A DNA stretch of 64,000 bases from Eutreptiella sp. 'Long Island Sound 2002' (GCA_964036045.1 OZ038381.1:150182352-150246351), one strand, 5' to 3'. Shown: positions 10,190 to 21,251, counted from the first letter of the stretch. Notes: a model not told the origin generated them from the sequence alone. Translations and numbers: made by a program.

Positions 10190-12997
10190 GAACATCAGGA
10201 ATCAACAGGGTTTTATTTTCATATTGTTTCCGTCAAGTTTTACGCTTCCGTTCTGATATTCACTGTTTTGACTGCTGGCGGTTGGATCGCGACTTTACCG
10301 TAACCGCCAGTTTAACTGTTTATAATGGAAATTTTAACGCAATCCGTCACGAAGGCTCCAAAGCCTTCAGGAACTGCATGGACGCTTCCGCAATTTTAAC
10401 ATCTTACACTCGCAACCTTAATCCGAATTTTTCAGGATGTCGAAATCGGATTTTCGACTTCGACATCCCCGCACTTGACTTGACCTCTTTCGAGTGGACC
10501 TACGTGCTTCCCTATGCACGAATCAACTTTCCTTTTACCTTGCCCTCCATTTGACTCAGAGATATGGGCAAAACGGAGTTGATTCGTGAGGCCACTTGTA
10601 AGGGTCATATCTCGTGCCGCTTGCGAGGAATGACAATAAGGAAACGTGGGATGTATTCACAATACTCCCGACGTAATTTAGGAAGCATTATATGCCTTGC
10701 GTTTCCACACGTGCGCGCTAGTGTAATAGATCATGGTCAAGAGGGTAGAGTTTGCGTTATAACTCTTTGGCCATGACATTGCGTGCGTTAAGATAACTTT
10801 CGAGTGTAGCGCGCAAGTGTTGGTGTTGCATAGGAACTCTCCTTGAGTTCCTATGAGCGATTGACACAAAGTTATGCCCTTGGAGGGGCATGACATATCG
10901 CGGGGGGAGCTACCTTTTTGGGCAATATGGAGTATGTGCCTTGTGTTGTGTTGCGTGCCCATTTGGCGGGTCCATCGCTCCAAGCCAAGCCCGCCAATGG
11001 ACCTCATATTGTGCAAGCCCCTTCTCCATACTCCCTACGATCAATTGCAAGCCTAACCTTCGTGAAGGGAAGCTTGTGTGGCGATCCCGAAGCGATGCGT
11101 TGGGAGCAAGGTGTGTGTTTTGCAATTTTCCATATTTTCATGTGCCCACTTGGGAAGCGGCGCTCGTAACCTTTCAAAGCGCCCCAAGTGGAGCACATAT
11201 GTGGAATCGAAGGTCATTAGTGTCAAGTCATTGTGTTTAGAAGGATGAGTTGATTGCACGATCCTAGCCGAAGATATTGTAATATAATTGTGCACCTTTC
11301 AATGCACTTTTGTGTGTCTTTGTGCCAATTTTGCCGTTTTTGGCCCGTCATGATCTCAAGTGGCGACCGTGTATCTCAACGTTGCGCTCAATTGACATCA
11401 TGACCCAAGTATGTTATGAGGGTACATACTTCGGTGCCCAACATATCTTGGATCCGGTGAATAACTCCTCTTAGGCTTGGCATACCGTGGCCGCCATGTT
11501 GGCGATTTGGGACTATCCCAAATCATGGGCTCACTTGGCGACCCTGCCATTCCCAATACCGGAGGAGTTGGGCGACGCCCAAAAGATATGTTGGACACAT
11601 ATGACTTGATACGAATCCTATGGCACACTCCGGTCCGAGTCGGGCATGTGCCTCATTTGCCCTAACCATGAGTGTGCGCATTTTTGGTCATTTTGAGCAA
11701 TTTTCCACTTTTGCTGCCCGCCGTGCACTATGTTGAGCCCACCCGTGCACGCCGGACGCATGGACCAATGGACCATATATGACATGGGTGTTATGCATAA
11801 TGGTCCCCATGGTTCACACACCACGTGGGCGAAGCGGAGCAACCTTCGTTAAGGCGCTAGCCCAAAGTGAGTGTGGGCAATTTTGCCATTTTGGCATTTG
11901 TGGACCCAATTGGGATCGTCACCACGCCAAGTGGCATGGAGATCTTTGAGAGCCAAGGGCATGGGAGTCTCCGTTGGACTCCCGGTGGATCGCGTATGGA
12001 ATGGCGGATCCGATCTCCAAGCCGGCGTGGAGATATACCATTGGGAGCACACCGAATTTTGGCTCATTTCAAGCAGCCAAAATGACCCAATTTTGGGACC
12101 CCAATTTCCCCCTCCCGTGTGGTCAATTGGAGGCCCCATTTCTCTAAGCCCATAGGGAGCCCGGACCTAAATTCAAGTTGTACACTCAGATATAAGTCCT
12201 AGGTCCTGCCTCCTACCCTGTGAGCCATTGGCCTCACCTTGGCCGGGCGAGCCACGCGTGGGAATGACGCCAATTTTGGTGATTTTGGCATCATGACCCC
12301 ACTTGACTCATCCGTGTTGCCCTGATGCCGGGACCTCAGAGGGAACCAGGTTGGGTGAGGGCTCCAGGGAGTTCGTACTCGAAAGGCATAGGGTCAGTTG
12401 CCTCGTCCCTACCTCTGGCGGGTCCGGACGAGGGGTCAATTTTGGAGATTTTGAAGCTAATATCAGTTTGGGCTGAAACAGCCCATTTTCAGCTACCAAC
12501 TCCTGAGGGATAATGGCGGGGCCATATCTCTGGCTCAGAGTGGAGTTGGGACCTGCCGTTGAGGGAGCATAGGGAGCCACTGTCGGCTGGCCTCGGAGCT
12601 CCTTGGTTACCAGGAACTCGCCTGTGGCTAGGCGGGACACCTCCCCCATTGGCAGGGTTTCAGGGTCCGGACTGAGCAGGGCATGGGTTGTGTTTGAGCC
12701 CCCGCCCCCACCAGCCACTGAGAGGGTCGGACCTGGGATTGGGATACAAGTTAGGATAGAGTGTCTATTGTCCTGTGATGCCCTTACCTTAGTCCAGTCT
12801 GAACCCCAAGTGTACATATCCTGATGTGTTGCTGTACATACTTTCGTTCCCTTGTTGCAGAGTGGCAAGGATCCTGAAACGCTTTGTCACATGACACGAG
12901 CGTATTGATGCCCTTGTGAGCGTAGTGCATTGCCTGCCTGCTCACCTGTGCGTGTCACCGCAGCGTCCCGTGGCCGGCCCCCCACGGGAACGCGTCA

Positions 12998-13197
12998 ATG
13001 CGAGTACCTTCTTCGTAAGTGCCGAATTTGACGTAGTCATTTTCCCAGGATGCTTTTGGCGTAGCCAAGAGTTGAGCGGCACCATAGGTGACGCCTTTTG
13101 GGATTGGAAAAGGGGACGGCGGCGGAATGGTTGGCACTTTGCTTTCTGAACCAAGACCAAAGAACGACATGTCGTGCGGTGAACGGTGAATGCTCAA
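12998..13197 (-). pseudogene. 5' fragment of the proline-rich gene, cut by element A
   Basis: Encodes the same first 66 or so residues as the intact reading frame at 14360-15109, starting MSIHRSPHDMSFFG, with single-base differences. The frame is cut after the GTYEEGTR motif at the element A LTR boundary and then runs a few codons into LTR sequence. It is therefore a disrupted duplicate, not a separate gene. Confidence 0.75.
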
Positions 13198-13768
13198 AGT
13201 TCAGGAATGGGATGCCAAAGCGTAGGAAATGACGATAAACACGGAGTTTGTCCAATATAGGAGTAGAGGAAATGACGGTAATTCCAAAGGAAATGACGGT
13301 AAATTTGAAGGGAATCGAGAATCGGCCCAGAACTTGAACAGCCCAGGAATTTTGCAAATCACCGAATAGCCTGGACTATTGGTGGATCCATGAAAAGAAT
13401 TCTGAGGGTCAATCGAAAAAAAATAGACACTCAGAAAGTGTCATAATTTGTCGTCTGATTAGGGTTGGAGGGGTTTGTAGCACAGCTGAGCATGGAAAAA
13501 ATGCAATTGAAAACATGCTAAATCATCATTAACTTATGGAAAAAGAATTGGACAATGCGGCCCTGAAAAACAAGCAGTGCCTTGATCTAGTAACTCAGTA
13601 GTCCAACCAGCTCCAAGTAGATTGGTTGCGGCAAAATAATATTCGGTGCTAAAGAATGCAACACATGACCACCAAATGAAATTCCCTAGCATGCGCACTC
13701 ACTGCGGCATGGACCATGGATGACGAAGTTACGTTGGAAGCCGTTCTAGATGGACAGTCTTCTCGGCT
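12998..13768. repeat. Left copy (771 bp left) of a 1912-bp tandem duplication
   Basis: These 771 bp match 14910-15680 with no indels and about nine substitutions that I could count. The match starts exactly where the element A LTR ends, so the rest of this copy should lie on the far side of element A, outside the window. Both copies end with the same 32 bp of the left tip of element S. Confidence 0.9.
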
Positions 13769-15680
13769 CTCGGATCTCAACACGCTTTGGGTGCGGCAAG
13801 TCGAACCGCAGCACAGCACAACACACCTGCCTCACTCGTTTAGCTAGAGACGGTCGATTCAGGAATTGATTGCCATTTGCCGAAATTGCGCACTGGCCCA
13901 ACTGAGCCGCGACCAATCTTGGGAGCGCTTTACGTGCATATGCCCCGCATTCCATACCGTGTGTGCCACAGTGACGAGATCTGCTGTTGTTGTTGATGAG
14001 CAAAATTTGTCGTCTTTTTTTTTGAATTGTACAGCCACTTTAATGTCCGGACAGGGACACAGCCCTCAATCAGAGTGATGTGTGTAAACAAATGTGCTTG
14101 GCTCTCCCTAGCACTATGTGAGGGTTGTAGCCATGGACGAACCTTGGAGCTCGCCCTGTCATGGATGGGTAGGGTTGTAGAGAACTAGGTTGCCTTGGCA
14201 CGCGCCCGTGTGGGTGCTTGGTTAGTTGCACATAGAACTGGCGGATTGACAGATTGAGATCAGGATCGAGGGGAGGGATGGAGGCGTTGTGGTGTGAGAC
14301 GTGGTGAGATGTGAGACTTGGACGAAATCAGCCGAAGCTTACTCAAGTGTTGGAACAAATCAGAAGTACTGAGAAGTGAGGACGGGGTTCACTCTGTGTT
14401 TGGCCGAGAATAAACCGAATGCTGAGGGGGGGTAGGGCAAGTGATGGGGGGGGGGTGAAAAAGACTCTGGTGTTGAACTCACTGATGGGGGCGGCTCGGC
14501 CGGAGGCGGGGGGGGGGCTGGAGCTCGGAAGAAATCTGTAATCCGTCGGTTGGAACTGTCAGCGCCTGGGGGTTGGGGGGGTGCCACTGGTTTAGGGGCG
14601 TAGGTGTCACTACGTGTTTTGCGTGGTGGAGGGTCTTCAGTGTCCCGGCTGCGTTTCATAGGTGGTTGTTTGGGACCCGTTTTGTCCATGGGAGGTGCAA
14701 GGTAGAACGCAACCTTAGGCATGTACTCATCTTTGTGCATGAACAAGTTGTGGGCGGGCGATAGGTAGGTGTGTTGAGTTTGTTTGTTGATGTCTATGTT
14801 GATGAAGGCGTTGGTGAAGTCGGTGCCCCTTAGATCTCGGTCAAACGGATGTCTATTGTAGAGGAATTGGCGTATGTTGGAGTGTGCAATGAAGAGTTTT
14901 GAGTCAAACATGCGAGTACCTTCTTCGTAAGTGCCGAATTTGACGTAGTCATTTTCCCAGGATGCTTTTGGCGTAGCCAAGAGTTGAGCGGCACCATAGG
15001 TGAGGCCTTTTGGGATTGGAAAAGGGGACGGCGGCGGAATGGTTGGTACTTTGCTTTCTGAACCAAGACCAAAGAACGACATGTCGTGCGGTGAACGGTG
15101 AATGCTCAAAGTTCAGGAATGGGATGCCAAAGCGTAGGAAATGACGATAAACACGGAGTTTGTTGAATATAGGAGTAGCGGAAATGACGGTAATTCCAAA
15201 GGAAATGACGGTAAATTTGAAGGGAATCGAGAATCGGCCCAGAACTTGAACAGCCCAGGAATTTTGCAAATCACCGAATAGCCTGGACTATTGGTGGATC
15301 CATGAAAAGAATTCTGAGGGTCAATCGAAAAAAAATAGACACTCAGAAAGTGTCATAATTTGTCGTCTGATTAGGGTTGGAGGGGTTTGTAGCACAGCTG
15401 AGCATAGAAAAAATGCAATTGAAAACATGCTAAATCATCATTAACTTATGGAAAAAGAATTGGACAATGCGGCCCTGAAAAACAAGCAGTGCCTTGATCT
15501 AGTAACTCAGTAGTCCAACCAGCTCCAAGTAGATTGGTTGCGGCAAAATAATATTCGGTGCTAAAGAATGCAACACATGACCACCAAATGAAATTTCCTA
15601 GCATGCGCACTCACTGCGGCATGGACCATAGATGACGAAGTTACGGTGGAAGCCGTTCTAGATGGACAGTCTTCTCGGCT
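13769..15680. repeat. Right, complete copy of the 1912-bp tandem duplication
   Basis: Starts right after the end of the left copy; the join reads CTCGGCT/CTCGGA. It holds the whole minus-strand reading frame 14360-15109 plus about 570 bp upstream of its start. The last 32 bp overlap the left terminus of element S. Confidence 0.75.
14360..15109 (-). CDS. Unrecognised proline-rich nuclear-type protein, 249 aa
   Basis: I do not recognise the family. The N-terminal 130 residues look globular, with aromatic and charged residues well mixed (motifs FGTYEEGTR, FLYNRHPFDRDLRG). The second half is low-complexity and Pro-rich. Between them is a basic stretch (MKRSRDTEDPPPRKTRS) that could be a nuclear localisation signal, followed by NRRITDFF. 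That motif matches the PCNA-interacting (PIP) box pattern Q-x-x-I-x-x-F-F except that Asn replaces the first Gln. The start Met is shared with the truncated duplicate, where upstream sequence is equally conserved, so conservation does not single out the coding part. It could be a cellular gene, one exon of a larger gene, or a small gene of a transposon. No partner genes adjoin it. Confidence 0.45.
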   Translation of the reverse strand: MSIHRSPHDMSFFGLGSESKVPTIPPPSPFPIPKGLTYGAAQLLATPKASWENDYVKFGTYEEGTRMFDSKLFIAHSNIRQFLYNRHPFDRDLRGTDFTNAFINIDINKQTQHTYLSPAHNLFMHKDEYMPKVAFYLAPPMDKTGPKQPPMKRSRDTEDPPPRKTRSDTYAPKPVAPPQPPGADSSNRRITDFFRAPAPPPPPAEPPPSVSSTPESFSPPPHHLPYPPSAFGLFSAKHRVNPVLTSQYF

Positions 15681-15980
15681 TGCGTTTGCCTATTCTGGCA
15701 CCTCACATTTGTTGAGATGTATAGTATGCAGTCAGGACGGAACATTTGCCAAAGCGGCGCGCACACAAATTTACAAGCGCGAGCGTAGGGTGCCTGATAA
15801 AAACATGCGTAGCTTACACTAGACCCAAAAGCTTTTCCGACACAGAAACTTCAGTTTTCTGAATACATGACTGCATGTTTTACATTTTTTTGCTTGACGG
15901 CGATATCTCATTGTTTGTGTTTGGTTTTATGTACAAAAGATGTGAATATGATTGCTGCACTCCCTGCAAGGGTCCTACAG
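15649..15980 (+). repeat. Left terminal inverted repeat of element S
   Basis: Aligns with the reverse complement of 18970-19298 at many short indels and substitutions; the similarity stops after the GGTCCTAC block near 15977. The outer 32 bp are also present at 13737-13768 through the tandem duplication. Confidence 0.75.
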
Positions 15981-16789
15981 GGGGGGCAACAATCTCAGAC
16001 CACTTTAATCCTAGACACCAAAATCTCAGACCCATTTCGGGCCAAAATCTTAGGTGCAAAACCAGTACCCTTGTGCCGACAGTACCGGGAACCAGGAATC
16101 AAACGGAGTTTAATAAACGTGGGGTGGATAGCCTTCGATGTGGTGAAGCACATGACTATCTTGATACAGCAAGGCGTTGGAGTGGACAGCAGAACCCTAA
16201 GGGTATGTGTAGCGGCATGCGAAGCGGTTTGGTACAGTGCGACACACCAGCAACAAAATGGGACGCGACATGAACTGTGATGGACAACATCCACTGTGGG
16301 TGGTCTTCCTATGCAGCGACGGGCAGAAACTGTTGTTCAAGAGTTCTGTCTGGCTTTTGTGATCCCTAGTCCGTCCCCTGCTTGGCTGCTGAGCCTCCGC
16401 GCGCGACACGGCATCACAAACCTGAGGTTAACTTTGAAAAGCCCCTTGCTGTAGTGTTGCGGTGCCCGCTTGTTCTCCATGTCGCGGCACCTTCGTAACT
16501 GATGCGCCCGCTCGTTCACTGTCGCTCCACGTCGCCTCACACATTCGTGGTCATTTTGGGTAGCGCTCAGTGCGTGCATCAGCCGCTCCCTGCCTGCATC
16601 TAGCGCCTCCTCCACTGGTGTGTGCATCCTGTCATGTAAAGCCTTCACCACAGAACGACTGCCATCAGATAAGCTGGAGCTGATCAACCATTGGTGATGG
16701 CGGTTCAAACAGATTTTGCGAAGGACGATGTGGTGAACATGGAATCAGTGGCAGTAACGTCAATGAGGGTATCCCACCGTGTTTGCAAT

Positions 16790-17263
16790 CAACTTTGGAT
16801 GAGACTCCCCTGAGTACTGTCCCAGAGAAAAGAGGATGCTCTTGACCGACCATTCCAAGCAAGTTTGAGCGAGGATGAGTAGTGACAAGAGGCGGTTGAC
16901 AGCAACAACCTGCGTCAGCCGAAGTGGTGAGGTTATCTGCATGCAGATCATTACGAGAGGGAAAACAGCAGGGTCACACGCTGACTTTCCATCAGGTTGC
17001 CTACTGTATGATGCAGTGTACCAAGACCACAGCGAATAAAGGTCCACAGTGGAGCAACTTTTCAGCCTCTCTTGAAGACGTTGGCCGACAAGGCAAACTG
17101 CATCCGTGAGCGACATCACCTACGAGAAGACTCGCCAGTGATCATCATCATGGACTGGGTTGCCTCCCACAGCCAAGAAGCCCTCACTCCCATCAAAGGG
17201 AATCTGCTTCAAAGCCCGGACCACCCTTCGCAGTACATTTTTTTTAGAAGAAAGAGACGCTAG
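16790..17263 (+). pseudogene. Decayed DDE (pogo/CENP-B-like) transposase
   Basis: Segments in three frames together read as one DDE-superfamily transposase core. First comes a block with the first catalytic Asp, LDETPLSTVPEKRG (16795-16840). Then DKRRLTATTCVSRSGE and QIITRGKTAG (16884-16975), matching the 'DKRQiT...G..lP.QlIy.GKT' signature of this superfamily. Then GPQWSNFS (near 17040), matching the 'p.HWSN' block, and last VIIIMDWVASHS (near 17145) with the second Asp. Stops and at least two frameshifts separate them, and nothing recognisable remains of the N-terminal DNA-binding domain. It would have cut and pasted element S; it cannot be functional now. The assignment to pogo/Tigger-like rather than another DDE_1 group is tentative. 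Confidence 0.65.
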
Positions 17264-17518
17264 CACATCTCGAATCCACCAGGCCAGCTGATCAATCCTT
17301 CCATGAGGAGATTTGTCAGGTTGTTGCTGCGCAACAGGATGGTGAGACACAGCATGAGAATTCCCAACGAAGAGATGCCCAGCAGAACACCACTTGACAT
17401 GTCCAAGACAATAGTGAAAAGCCTGCCTTCCCAGCGGGTCAGCGCATGGTGCAAAACAAAAACAAGAACATCGCAACAGATAGTGAGGTCCTGGGAAATG
17501 GTACTGTGAGAGGTCCCC

Positions 17519-17839
17519 ATGGCTAACTCAGTGGATGCCATGCCGGAAATGCCGCGTGTGATTGTGCTTAGACCCCCTCAACAAGATGCTCCTGCCATTC
17601 CCTTCAATCAGCATATCATTGAACCAGCTGATGAAGCAAGTGATCATAAACCGGAACTAGAGGCCCCTGCTGCACCTGAACCCCCTGCAGCACCTGCAGC
17701 AACGTAGAGGGCACCTGTGGACTTGCCGTCAAGGAGCGAGAGGCGTGCAAGACCAGCAGCTGATCGTGAGGTGAGCACTGCGCAACGCAATGCCCTACTG
17801 CAAGATTCCGACGACTCTGACAGTGACCCCTTTGCATAG
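17519..17839 (+). pseudogene. Acidic, Pro/Ala-rich C-terminal remnant in element S
   Basis: A plus-strand frame with one internal TAG (near 17705). It starts MANSVDAMPEMPRVIV, has a Pro/Ala-rich middle and ends in an acidic DSDDSDSDPFA tail. Acidic serine tails are common at the C-terminus of nuclear transposon proteins. Its place downstream of the transposase core suggests the original protein's end, but there is no independent match. Confidence 0.3.
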
Positions 17840-18677
17840 GTTTCGGCGTACATCGACGTAAGGTACTGCGAGTCATAAGACCGCTGCTTTTGTAATTAAT
17901 ATTGTGTACCTTTTTTTCCCGCCATGTGGTCCTTACCATTCGAGCTGCTTTTCTGAGACTGTGGCACCACCGCAAACAGCCCAGCGGACCTGAAGGTCCT
18001 GCCAAGTGGCACGGCGTTGGGACACTCAGTGCACTCAGTGTAGTGTTCTGATGGACTGCAACCAATGTGAAGAGTTGGGACAGGGGAAGGACTCAGGCTG
18101 CATTGCATGGTCTCATCCCGTGCAGGACTGTGTTTTTTTCTTGCATGCCGACTAGATTTCTCTGTTTCAAAAAAGAATGCAGTACTGCAGTTAGTCTCTG
18201 TGCAAGTGTGCAAGGGTTCACAGGTGGCTGCAGAGGCAGATAAAAAGGACAAATTGAAAAAAAAGTTTTGCCTTTTACACAAAAAGAATAAGGGTTCTTG
18301 CATTGTAATGCCAAATGTGCTGAATTTTAAAAAATCTTGGCAGGTGACAGGGAAGAAGAGTGCAAAACATTTTGCCAAGCAACAAAAGTTGAAAACGTTT
18401 GGCAAGGAAGGAAACATTGCAAATAGTTGTGAGAAGTAGACAGTTTTAGGTAAAAAAAAAGGGAAAACCATAGAAAAGCTTTCGTAACAAATTCGGAAAA
18501 TCTTTTGTTTCGTTGAAGCTGGGCTAAGAGCCTTCTGTCGGAAAAGAGGCCTGGTATGCAATTTCAATGCCAAAACTGGCACTTTGAGAGCTATTGGTCT
18601 TGAATTTTGGTGCCGAAACGTGCAAAAATGGCAAGGTGCCTAAATTAAAAGCATATGAAATTATTGCCTCCACTGTA

Positions 18678-18968
18678 CGACTTTTGCTGACTTCGTTTGT
18701 CATCCTGAGACTTCAACGGTGAAGAGTTCGTGGTGAATCAAATGGAGCCTGGGTCTTTGTTTGCTTTACACTCTCCGATGGCGGTCTACTTCTTTGGGCA
18801 TGACTCCAACGTAGGTGTCGCCAAACGTGTTTTTTTAGTAACACTCTCCAAAATTGCGCAGTATCAGACACTCTTGGCAGCAGGGCGAAAGACCAAAATT
18901 CCATTTGATTCATTACGAAGTCTTCATGGTCTGAGTCTCCGGATGATAAAGGAGGTCACCAAAAGTCG
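18678..18968. repeat. Internal foldback in element S
   Basis: Arms 18678-18745 and 18901-18968 are inverted copies (both contain the ATTTGATTC motif and a CATCC.GAGACT block) around a 155-bp spacer. The spacer and right arm are also present in the second S copy, so the foldback belongs to the element. Confidence 0.7.
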
Positions 18969-18969
18969 T

Positions 18970-19298
18970 AGGATCCTTGTTGGGTCTGCAGCAATCATAT
19001 ATACATCTTTTGCATATACAACAAAACACAAAAAAATGAGATATCGCCGGCAAGGCAACAAATGTAACACATGGATTCGCATATTAATGAAACGCAATTT
19101 TCTGTATCACAAAAGCTTTCTACTCTAGTGTATCCTACACATGTCTTTATCTGGTACTCTGCGTTCGCACTTGTCAGTTGCTGTGGGCGCTGCTTTGGCG
19201 ACTTTTCTGTCATGACTGCATACTTTATATCTACACAAATGTGGGGTGCCAGAGTAGGCGGACTGAAGCCAGGAAGACTGTCCATCTAGACCGGCTTC
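18970..19298 (-). repeat. Right terminal inverted repeat of element S
   Basis: Inverted partner of 15649-15980. Its tip GAAGACTGTCCATCTAGA followed by CCGGCTTC is shared with the partial copy ending at 23132. Confidence 0.75.
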
Positions 19299-19574
19299 AC
19301 ATCCCTTCTAGAACGCAATCAGGGGTTTGCTGTTGACAACACAAACATACTGAGGGCGCTCCGAAATACGCATGCACCATTACTAGGACCATGAAAACAT
19401 GACCTACAGAAATTTTCCTACCCACTACATGCCAGTGCCCTGTCTCCGAGCCCACACACACAGTACACGTGCGGATTGCTCCCTGCAGCTGGCAGTGACT
19501 GCATGGCGTGCCACGCTGTGCATTGTCGGCCTCGGTCCTGGTGCATGCATAAATGTACACGCAAGTGAGAAAGG

Positions 19575-21251
19575 CTTAGGCGGCTCAAGTTGCATGGCAT
19601 AAAGCTAGAGAAAGTGCCTGAAATACAGGGCCTCAAAAAAACAGCATAAAAACCTTTTTTTGGCTTGCAAAAAAATCACGCCATTTCTGACACACCAAAA
19701 AGACTCTTATGTAAGGAATATGTGCCCTTTTTTTGGTCCCGATGGGTCCAAAAAATGCTTCTTTTGGGGCAGTGGAATGTTCCTTGCGCGAGGCCTCGCG
19801 CATAGAGCAGTCCATTGCCCCTCCAAAGCCAGCTGATGATGGTAGAATTTATGAATCAAGCAGGCACCTACACTGGAGTGACATTACAGGCACCCTTGAC
19901 TTGATCACATTGTACCATATGTTGATGCGGGCGTACATTCAGCGCTGTAAACAAGCCTTGCAAATCTAATTGATGATTCAAGAAATTATTTCTAATGTTC
20001 TTGCCTTCCTAACAGAATGAGCAGATGCGTTGGACCTGTTGCACAGAGTGCATCCTTCAGCATTGCTGAGGATCGACACCTGCCGAAAACTCTGGGGAAC
20101 GTCAAGCAATATCACTGGTGGCACATGAAGCCTCTCCACTGAACAGATGACGCGGGGCTGCACAGGGACCACCCTTGTAGCTTTGGCTGAAGATAAATTG
20201 ATCCTCCCGCTGTTGACTATGAATCAAAGTAAATTGTGCAAAGAAAATGCAAACTTGCCATGCGTGGTATTTTTTGAGCCTGTTTCTGGGCCAAAAAAAT
20301 TTATTTTGTGGGAGTAAAATGCAATGTCCTGCAAATCACACCCCTTATCAAGATGACGTCCCATACCTGGCGAAAGAATTTGCCCTGGGGGAGGCAGTCT
20401 GCCACGCGCAGGGGCTGACCAAGCCCAAGAATAGATTTTCCGCTTCCGGGGGTGCTGGCTTCTGGGAAATTTCAATGACTCAATGACACTTTAGGTACTC
20501 GTTGCTTCAGTGAAGTTTGTGTATGAGTGCTATCCCATGAGATGCCATTAGAATAGTACAAAAATTATTTTTTCTGGGCACTTTTTTGCGCGAGGCCTCG
20601 CCCATGAGGACTGCAATGCAGTCCCAGAACTTGAAAGTCACAACCTATAATTCTTTCTTCGGGCAGTGCAAAGCAAAAATCAACCGTGGGGCGGGTGGCA
20701 AGACCACTTGACCCTGAAGCCGTCTTTCTCAAGGAAAATGAATTGGTTGAGGTTTGGGGTTTATTAAGTTGTGCGCCAGGCCTCGCACATGGGACAGCCC
20801 TTGAAATGCATGTTGCATATGCTTTGCACTGATATTCAATCCTCCATGCTTCTCTTTTAATGTTCTTTGGTCTTGATTGCGCGAGGCCTCAGGCACAGAA
20901 TTCGATCAATAATTGCTTTTTCCAGCTATCCAATTAACATGAAGAACACAAATTGATGTTGCAATCATTTGTTCTGCAGACCATGTTCAGCCCACAAACA
21001 AAGGGAACGCAAAATGCATTTATTGGTTAATTTCCGCTAAAAGGACATCATTGTCCACTGAAATTATAAGTTTCTTTTTGTTTTTGGCTGTTCGAAAAAA
21101 GGCACAGAAGGGCACAGATTGTAAGAAAGATACTTTCTTTGGACTAATATTCTCTTTTCAAAAAACAGAGCCTGTAAAAACCTATTGTTTTGCATGGGCC
21201 AGATTGGGTACATTTGGTGTGATTTTTACCATGCAACTTGAGCCGCCTAAG
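19575..21251. repeat. Perfect 23-bp inverted pair
   Basis: Bases 19575-19597 and 21229-21251 are exact reverse complements (core CTTAGGCGGCTCAAGTTGC), with looser similarity continuing beyond them on the 19450-19575 and 21252-21440 sides. They could be the ends or internal arms of a decayed nonautonomous element of about 1.7-2 kb. Confidence 0.6.
19786..20896. repeat. Four dispersed GCGAGGCCTCGC-type palindromes
   Basis: GCGCGAGGCCTCGCGC at 19786-19801, close variants at 20588-20603 and 20771-20788, and a half-degenerate one at 20879-20896. Each is GC-rich inside AT-rich DNA and is followed by a loosely similar CAT..GNACAG stretch. Confidence 0.6.

Larger units (their letters stand above)
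1..12997 (+). mobile_element. Element A: Ty3/gypsy chromovirus, 5' end outside window
   Basis: The order gag, protease, RT, RNase H, integrase, chromodomain is that of Ty3/gypsy chromoviruses. The 5' LTR and the start of gag lie before the window. The 3' LTR begins with TG after a purine run (9893-9904) and ends with CA at 12997, where unrelated duplicated host DNA begins. Homology with element B holds along the whole internal region and much of the LTR, but the proteins differ at many positions, so A and B are different families. The copy is defective: in-frame TAG codons at 3048, 4533 and 5859 and a frameshift near 6912, besides the probably programmed TAG at 3408. Confidence 0.93.
9905..12997 (+). 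repeat. 3' LTR of element A
   Basis: Starts TGAAGC after the polypurine tract and ends GCGTCA, giving TG...CA ends over 3093 bp. From about 10140 to 10920 it aligns block by block with the reverse complement of the element B LTR, including the TATA region, the 'GGTCAAGAGGGTA' block and the 'TTGGAGGGGCATGACATAT' block. Its last bases (GGCCGGCCCC...TCA) resemble the end of the B LTR (GGCCGGTCC...TTCA). The middle is diverged and no long protein is supported in it. The boundary at 12997 is confirmed by the right-hand DNA, which continues a duplicated segment present intact at 14910. Confidence 0.8.
15649..19298 (+). mobile_element. Element S: decayed DDE transposon with long inverted ends
   Basis: The left end (15649-15980) and the reverse complement of the right end (18970-19298) align over about 330 bp, sharing GAAGACTGTCCATCTAGA near the tips and GATTGCTGCA at the inner edge. 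The 3.65 kb between carries a multiply frameshifted DDE transposase on the plus strand. A partial second copy of the right end lies at 22590-23132. Target-site duplication could not be resolved because the outermost bases differ among copies. Inverted ends this long are unusual for pogo/Tigger-like elements. Confidence 0.7.

Noticed and set aside
12308-12868. 186-codon minus-strand frame inside the element A LTR
   Set aside because: It lies wholly in LTR sequence, has no domain and is not supported by the homologous B LTR.
12998-15680. 771-bp direct repeats as LTRs of a small retroelement
   Set aside because: The left copy is truncated exactly at the element A LTR, and the data fit a 1912-bp tandem duplication; no primer site or polypurine tract is next to the repeats.
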